A stretch of DNA of 64,000 nt from WVXT01 sp964345635 (GTDB taxonomy: Bacteria > UBA6262 > WVXT01): positions 1-64,000 of the forward strand of contig CAYFRM010000075.1 of NCBI GenBank assembly GCA_964345635.1, written 5' to 3'. This document shows positions 60,673-64,000 of the stretch, in pieces. The notes under the pieces were generated by a model, which was given only the letters and a program-made list of their open reading frames with translations, did not search any database and was not told the DNA's origin. Both the position numbers and the translations under genes were made by a program. The stretch's first letter is position 1; each line of letters begins with the position of its first letter.

Positions 60673-60768
60673 GTAGTGTAGGGGCGGCGCTCCGTGGCCG
60701 CCCAGAGTAAGGGACGGCACAGAGTCCGTCCCCTACACATAGACAAAATTGACACACTTTGCTGTTAC
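60673..60768 (+). repeat. Family A palindromic repeat cluster, copy 5
   Basis: GGGCGGC/GCCGCCC with loop GCTCCGTG and GGGACGG/CCGTCCC; the third unit is degraded (ACACACTTTGCTGTTAC). It lies between the acyl-CoA synthetase and the DRTGG gene. Confidence 0.8.
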
Positions 60769-60794
60769 ATTCTTGAACGGAGGAGGATAAAAAA

Positions 60795-61865
60795 ATGGTC
60801 TCTCTATATGTGGGTTCTACCTGCGAATATTCGGGAAAGACGCTGGTTTGTATAGGTTTGGGAAAAAGGTTTCAAAACGATGGTATATCTATTGCCTATT
60901 TTAAACCTCTGGGAAAACTTCCTGTGAGAGTAGGAAAGCTACTGGTTGACGAGGACGGAGTTTCCATGCAGGAAATTTTGGGACTGCAGGACCCGCTCGA
61001 TTTAGTCTGTCCCGTCGTTCTGACCCAGGACCTCACTATCCAGGCCTATACGAAAAAAATAAAAAGTTTAGAAAACAAAGTAATTGAAGCTTATGATAAG
61101 ATTTCCCGGGGCAGGGATCTGGTTTTGATAGGAGGAGGAAGTAATTTTGACGAAGGTTCTTTTTTGGGTATCCCCGCGAGAAGACTAATCAGAGAAATGA
61201 AGGCCAGAGCCATATTAATTGATAAATGCGAAACGGATATTTTAGTAGATCCTATTCTCGCTGCCAGGGAGTTTCTGGGAGAGAGTCTCATAGGTGTAGT
61301 TCTGAATCGCATCGCTCTGGACAAGATCGAATATTTCAAAAGGAGAATAGTGCCTTTTTTGAAAAGAGAGGGAATAGAAGTTTTAGGAATGATTCCTCAG
61401 GACACTTTGTTAAATGCTATCAGCATTGGCGAACTCTCTGACAGCCTGGGAGGAGAAATTCTTTGTTGTGATGATAAGGTAGACGAGCTGGTGGAACATT
61501 TCATGATCGGGGCGATGAATGTGGAAGGGGCTTTAAGATATTTCCGAAAAGTTCAAAACAAAGCGGTCATTACCGGAGGCGACCGCGCCGACGTCCAGCT
61601 CGCCGCCCTGGAAACCTCAACCAGATGCATTATTTTGACCGGCAACCTTTTCCCCAGCCATATTATAATTTCCCGGGCAGAAGAACGGCAAGTGCCGATA
61701 GTACTGGTTAAAGAAGACACACTGACGACGGTAGAAAAAATAGAAAGTCTACTCAGACGCTTGAGAGTCAGTGGCAAGAAGAAAGTGGCCCGAGCCGTAG
61801 AACTGGTAAATCGAGAGGTAAACTTTCGGTCCTTGTATGATAAGTTAGGTATCAGGGTAAGATAA
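60795..61865 (+). CDS. BioD-like/DRTGG domain protein (phosphotransacetylase N-terminal-like)
   Basis: 356 residues. The N-terminal AAA_26/BioD-like domain has a P-loop variant GSTCEYSGKT (about 7-16) and LVLIGGGSNFDEG. The DRTGG domain (about 220-320) shows ITGGDRADVQLAAL. It matches the regulatory N-terminal part of long phosphotransacetylases, without the catalytic acetyltransferase domain. Such proteins are often next to ADP-forming acyl-CoA synthetases, as here. It may sense a metabolite and control that enzyme; this is inference. Confidence 0.83.
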   Translation: MVSLYVGSTCEYSGKTLVCIGLGKRFQNDGISIAYFKPLGKLPVRVGKLLVDEDGVSMQEILGLQDPLDLVCPVVLTQDLTIQAYTKKIKSLENKVIEAYDKISRGRDLVLIGGGSNFDEGSFLGIPARRLIREMKARAILIDKCETDILVDPILAAREFLGESLIGVVLNRIALDKIEYFKRRIVPFLKREGIEVLGMIPQDTLLNAISIGELSDSLGGEILCCDDKVDELVEHFMIGAMNVEGALRYFRKVQNKAVITGGDRADVQLAALETSTRCIILTGNLFPSHIIISRAEERQVPIVLVKEDTLTTVEKIESLLRRLRVSGKKKVARAVELVNREVNFRSLYDKLGIRVR

Positions 61866-61871
61866 AACGCC

Positions 61872-61993
61872 AATGCAGAGCGACAGTTCCGCGTTATGAT
61901 GTAGCTGCAGAGCGAAGCTCTGCTTCGATGTAGGTAGTGTAGGGCTTTATGCCCGTCCCCATTAATCGGGACGCCCATAAAGGGCTACACTAC
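61872..61993 (+). repeat. Palindromic cluster with long hairpin
   Basis: A GCAGAGC/GCTCTGC hairpin (about 61906-61923) is followed by a ~60-nt near-perfect palindrome at 61934-61993 starting GTAGTGTAGGGCTTTATGCC and ending in its near complement. The GTAGTGTAGGGCTTTA start also begins the family B element at 25875. Confidence 0.75.
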
Positions 61994-62021
61994 TCGCAAG
62001 TTTTGGAAGAGAGCCTGTGTA

Positions 62022-62711
62022 ATGATTCCGCTTAAAGACACCGTACCGTCGGAAAGGTATCCCATTGCCACCGTATTTTTAATCGTGGCGAACATTTCCG
62101 TATTCTTTTATGAGATTAGCCTGGGCGGAAAATTGCCGGAACTGGTCAAATTTGCCGGTGTGGTACCGGCGCGCTTTTTTGATTCTCAATTGTATACGTA
62201 TCAAGGACTCCTCCGGCGTTACTTTCCCATATTTACTTCTCTTTTCCTGCACGGAGGATGGTTTCACGTTCTGGGCAATATGTTGTATCTCTGGATTTTT
62301 GCCGACAATATCGAAGACAGGCTGGGACACTTTAAGTTTCTGGTTTTCTATTTTCTCTGCGGATTGGGAGCAGGCCTGGCTCATATCTTTGCCAATCCTA
62401 CTTCCTCCGTGCCTTCGATTGGTGCCAGCGGCGCTATTGCCGGGATTTTGGGTGCATACTTTATTCTCTATCCTAAATCCCGGGTAATTACTCTGGTGCC
62501 AATCTTTTTCTTTTTTCAGATCATTGAGCTTCCAGCGTTTATATTTTTGGGAATCTGGTTCTTTATGCAGTTTTTCAACGGGGTGTTAACCCTGGGTCCC
62601 GGGACTGCCCAGGCAGGGGGAATTGCCTGGTGGGCACATATCGGGGGATTTTTAAGCGGAATATTTTTTATTCTTCTTTTGAAAGGAAAAAAATATCAGA
62701 GAAGAGGGTGA
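62022..62711 (+). CDS. Rhomboid-family intramembrane serine protease
   Basis: 229 residues with about six membrane helices. Catalytic S136 in GASGAIAGI and H206 in AHIGGF form the dyad; the L1-loop FLHGGWFHVLGNM is typical. It cleaves transmembrane helices of other proteins, substrates unknown. It overlaps the M16 peptidase start by GTGA, so the two peptidases are co-translated. Confidence 0.93.
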   Translation: MIPLKDTVPSERYPIATVFLIVANISVFFYEISLGGKLPELVKFAGVVPARFFDSQLYTYQGLLRRYFPIFTSLFLHGGWFHVLGNMLYLWIFADNIEDRLGHFKFLVFYFLCGLGAGLAHIFANPTSSVPSIGASGAIAGILGAYFILYPKSRVITLVPIFFFFQIIELPAFIFLGIWFFMQFFNGVLTLGPGTAQAGGIAWWAHIGGFLSGIFFILLLKGKKYQRRG

Positions 62712-63991
62712 ATAGAACTTTTCGTATGTATAAAAAATATGTACTGGATAACGGTTTGAAGGTCATAATAGCCCCCATGAAAGGAACACGAGCGGTCACT
62801 GTTTTGATTTTGGTGGGAACAGGATCTCGCTACGAATCCGAACAATTGAACGGCATCACTCATTTTTTGGAGCATATGTTGTTCAGGGGAACGAACAAGC
62901 GACCAAGCGCCAAAGTCATTTCCGAAAGTATTGATAGAGTAGGAGGAGAGCTGAACGCTTATACCAGCGAAGAGAGCACCGGCTTTTTTGTTCACTTAGC
63001 AAGTACTCATTTGGAGCTCGCCCTGGATGTTCTTTCGGATATGCTGCTTAATTCAAAATTTGAAAAAGAGGAGATCGAAAAGGAGAAAGGGGTAATCCTG
63101 GAAGAGATTAATATGCATCAGGATAAACCCGATGTGCAGGTTGCAAATATCTACAAATCCTTGCTTTACGGCAACCAACCTCTGGGATGGGAAGTAATCG
63201 GGAAAAAAGAGGTAATCAAAAATATGGACCGGGGAAAATTATTGGCTTATCGAGAAGAAAATTTTTCCCCCAATAATACAGTAATCTCCATTGCCGGCGA
63301 TGTCCAGCCCGGAAAGACTTGTGCATTGATTAAAGAGTATTTGGGTAGATGGGAAAATAGAAAAAGGCCTTCCTGTCTGTTCCTGCAGGAAAAACAGACA
63401 GTTCCTGCTATTGCCCTGCAACATAGAAAGACCGACCAGTCCTATATATGCCTGGGGGTAAGGACTTTTGCTTACGAACATCCCGATTATTATGTTCTGA
63501 GAATTTTGAATACCATTCTGGGAGGGATGGTAAGTTCCCGCCTTTTTGTGCGACTTCGGGAAGAAGAAGGGATAGCTTATTCAGTCGATTCTTTGAGAGA
63601 ATCTTATCGGGATGGAGGGAACTTGCGTGTTAATGCAGGAGTGGAAATAAAAAAGACAAAAGCTGCCATCGGGGCCGTTTTAGAAGAATTTAGGAGACTG
63701 TGTCAAGAAATTCTTGGCGAGGAAGAATTAAGAAAAGGTAAGGAATACCTGAAAGGCAGATTAGCCCTGGAACTGGAGCTTTCTTCCGGAGTAGCCGGGT
63801 TTCTGGGTCATCAGGAACTCCTTCTGGAAAAAATCAAATTGCCGGAAGAACAGATAAGAGAAATCGAAAAAGTTTCTGCACGAGACATAAATAGAGTGGC
63901 CAAAACAATTTTTGTCGACAAACACCTCAATCTGGCAGTGGTTGGTCCCTTTACGGATAAAAATATATTTGTAAAATTATTAAAATTTTAA
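62708..63991 (+). CDS. M16-family zinc metallopeptidase (processing-peptidase-like)
   Basis: 427 residues from GTG 62708, which overlaps the rhomboid stop; ATG 62726 is an alternative. The inverted zinc motif is H52-F-L-E55-H56, with the downstream glutamate in KGVILEEINM. Two M16 domains follow (the second with GMVSSRLFVRLREEEGIAY). It resembles bacterial MPP-like peptidases without a signal peptide, so is cytoplasmic. The stop is 9 nt before the end of the window. Confidence 0.92.
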   Translation: MNRTFRMYKKYVLDNGLKVIIAPMKGTRAVTVLILVGTGSRYESEQLNGITHFLEHMLFRGTNKRPSAKVISESIDRVGGELNAYTSEESTGFFVHLASTHLELALDVLSDMLLNSKFEKEEIEKEKGVILEEINMHQDKPDVQVANIYKSLLYGNQPLGWEVIGKKEVIKNMDRGKLLAYREENFSPNNTVISIAGDVQPGKTCALIKEYLGRWENRKRPSCLFLQEKQTVPAIALQHRKTDQSYICLGVRTFAYEHPDYYVLRILNTILGGMVSSRLFVRLREEEGIAYSVDSLRESYRDGGNLRVNAGVEIKKTKAAIGAVLEEFRRLCQEILGEEELRKGKEYLKGRLALELELSSGVAGFLGHQELLLEKIKLPEEQIREIEKVSARDINRVAKTIFVDKHLNLAVVGPFTDKNIFVKLLKF

Positions 63992-64000
63992 TTTTTCGCT

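Overview
The window looks like a chromosomal segment of an uncultured, anaerobic, diderm (LPS-bearing) bacterium. Evidence for an outer membrane is a near-complete set of Kdo, lipid A, heptose and Lpt genes. Evidence for anaerobic, partly archaea-like metabolism is a tungsten-type aldehyde:ferredoxin oxidoreductase, an ADP-forming acyl-CoA synthetase, a B12-dependent ribonucleotide reductase, a GH57 glucanotransferase and an archaeal-type thymidylate synthase. SpoIID, HprK and a mannose-type PTS add features often seen outside Proteobacteria. Omnitrophota- or Aerophobota-like lineages would fit, but I cannot place it from sequence alone. I count 68 protein genes and one tRNA, all on the + strand; minus-strand reading frames are shadows.

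Layout. 1-12.2 kb: end of ruvB, a structured leader, then queH, a DUF2905 gene, spoIID, queA and tgt (queuosine genes), yajC, an HD hydrolase, secD, secF, lpxK, a DUF3108 gene, waaA and an LpxL-like acyltransferase. 12.3-22.7 kb: LPS core/oligosaccharide locus with two heptosyltransferases, a Kdo-kinase-like protein, six other glycosyltransferases, a DUF4254-like protein and a methyltransferase. 22.8-28.6 kb: kdsB, a Trm112-like gene, kdsA, a zinc-ribbon gene, kdsD, kdsC, lptC, lptA and lptB, which make CMP-Kdo and export LPS. 28.6-38.8 kb: PtsN-like IIA, hprK, rapZ, mannose-family IIA and IIB, a GH57 gene, IIC, IID, HPr, EI and a phosphoglucose/phosphomannose isomerase. 38.8-44.8 kb: HIT protein and a macromolecular-synthesis cluster of rpsU, mpg, NIF3-like, dnaG and rpoD, closed by a terminator. 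44.9-47 kb: nrdJ. 47-53 kb: MoaD-like, AOR, class II aldolase, Lrp ligand-binding domain, tRNA(CAT), iron ADH and ALDH. 53-64 kb: DUF167, a lone receiver protein, a DUF401 transporter, an Ldh2 dehydrogenase, an MltD-like transglycosylase, the ThyA-like protein, ADP-forming acyl-CoA synthetase, a BioD/DRTGG protein, a rhomboid protease and an M16 peptidase.

Intergenic gaps carry several families of short palindromic repeats, some with compensatory base changes. The most notable points are an HPr kinase homologue lacking its usual catalytic residues, an LpxL-like enzyme without the catalytic acid, the ThyA superfamily protein with perfectly spaced catalytic residues, possible leaderless promoters, a structured leader before the queuosine genes, and a GH57 gene embedded in the PTS operon.
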